Positions 14,375-14,631 of a DNA stretch of 14,631 nucleotides are shown in pieces. Location of the stretch: the NCBI GenBank assembly GCA_022360235.1, contig JAKSDE010000077.1, positions 1-14,631 on the forward strand, written 5' to 3'. The DNA comes from Cytophagales bacterium (lineage in GTDB: Bacteria; Bacteroidota; Bacteroidia; Cytophagales; Amoebophilaceae). A program made the position numbers and the translations under genes. The notes beneath the pieces were generated by a model. That model was not told where the DNA came from, did not search any database, and was given only the letters and a program-made list of their open reading frames with translations. Positions within the stretch are counted from its first letter, which is position 1. Every line of letters starts with the position of its first letter.

Positions 14375-14631
14375 ATCTCCTAGAGTATCATGTCGTCACT
14401 ACCACCCCGCCGAAGTGTTCATACGCATCGGTCCATTTTCGTAGGAACATGTTGTCTTCACCCCCGAGCCGCGGGCTCGACCTTCGAGGTTAGCGTTTTC
14501 GAGGCCCCCTATGTGTTCTTTTTCCCTACGACCTAATACTTCGCCTCACCCTGACGGTGAGTTTGTCGGTAGGCTTCAACCTCTTGATTGCTCGCCATGC
14601 TGCTACCCAAGCGACAGGTTTTGGACTTTTA
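14375..14631 (-). ncRNA. Probable group II intron domain I fragment, cut by repeats
   Basis: Read on the minus strand this stretch is richer in GC than its surroundings, has no long open frame, and folds into nested helices: CTCACC/GGTGAG (14545-14550 with 14556-14561) inside CCTAC-GAC/GTCGGTAGG (14525-14532 with 14565-14573), and CGAGCC/GGCTCG with a 3-nt loop (14465-14479). Runs such as GGTTGAAGCCTACCGAC and AAGACAACATGTTCCTACG resemble what I recall of domain I of bacterial group II introns. The intron 5' end would lie right of the window. The expected domains II-VI and maturase gene are not found to the left; the 20-bp repeat at 14355-14374 abuts it instead, so the fragment is probably truncated. 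Another structured RNA is possible. Confidence 0.45.

Larger units (their letters stand above)
13952..14631. other. Gene-free repeat-rich right end
   Basis: 680 bp with no supportable protein gene. From left to right it holds the fullest copy of the dispersed repeat, a second inverted-repeat family in three copies, an AT-rich hairpin, and a GC-richer, highly foldable stretch that resembles part of a group II intron. Layering of these pieces indicates repeated insertion at one spot. Confidence 0.6.

Noticed and set aside
14375..14631. Ribosomal RNA, tmRNA or RNase P RNA as the source of the structured right-end segment
   Set aside because: I found none of the landmark sequences I would expect for 16S/23S rRNA, the tmRNA tRNA-like end, or the RNase P core, on either strand.

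Overview
The window reads as part of a Bacteroidota chromosome. The likeliest source is a reduced, repeat-rich, host-associated lineage in the neighbourhood of Amoebophilus/Cardinium; this is inferred from protein flavour and genome texture, not proven. Support: a DUF4905-type protein and a LysM plus RlpA-like protein of a Bacteroidota pattern, a MutS with the Bacteroidota Walker A variant GPNMAGKSA, few Shine-Dalgarno sites, AT-rich DNA, and much short-repeat and gene-relic debris between intact housekeeping genes.

Layout. Positions 1-249 hold a possible gene end and an inverted repeat. Next, on the minus strand, come nadB (250-1812), a LysM/RlpA-like envelope protein (1872-2684) and a DUF4905-type protein (2665-3489); the last two overlap by 20 bp. 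A 54-bp divergent gap leads to a plus-strand NfeD/ClpP-class membrane protease (3544-4917). It ends one base from the convergent Xaa-Pro aminopeptidase pepP (4919-6211). Two minus-strand tRNA genes follow, Leu(UAA) and Gly(GCC), then a relic of RNase R (6839-7366). Next is a membrane-anchored tandem HIT-domain protein (7757-8521), a small element with terminal inverted repeats (8525-8638), an unrecognised protein without an ATG start (8697-9248, open back to 9314) and mutS (9304-11919). The plus strand then carries a TrmH/SpoU-family methyltransferase broken by a frameshift at a run of nine A (12174-12709) and mraY (12743-13951). The last 680 bp contain no gene: a dispersed repeat, a second inverted-repeat family, and a strongly foldable stretch that resembles domain I of a group II intron on the minus strand.

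Functionally the intact genes are mostly housekeeping: NAD precursor synthesis (NadB), envelope and peptidoglycan work (LysM/RlpA-like, MraY, NfeD-class protease), peptide turnover (PepP), mismatch repair (MutS), translation (two tRNAs, a 2'-O-methyltransferase). No multigene defence or biosynthetic system is visible. The points most worth a second look are the poly-A frameshift in the methyltransferase gene, the anchored tandem HIT protein with one dead-looking domain, the RNase R relic bracketed by inverted repeat copies, the ORFan behind mutS, and the nested repeat / intron-like debris at the right end.
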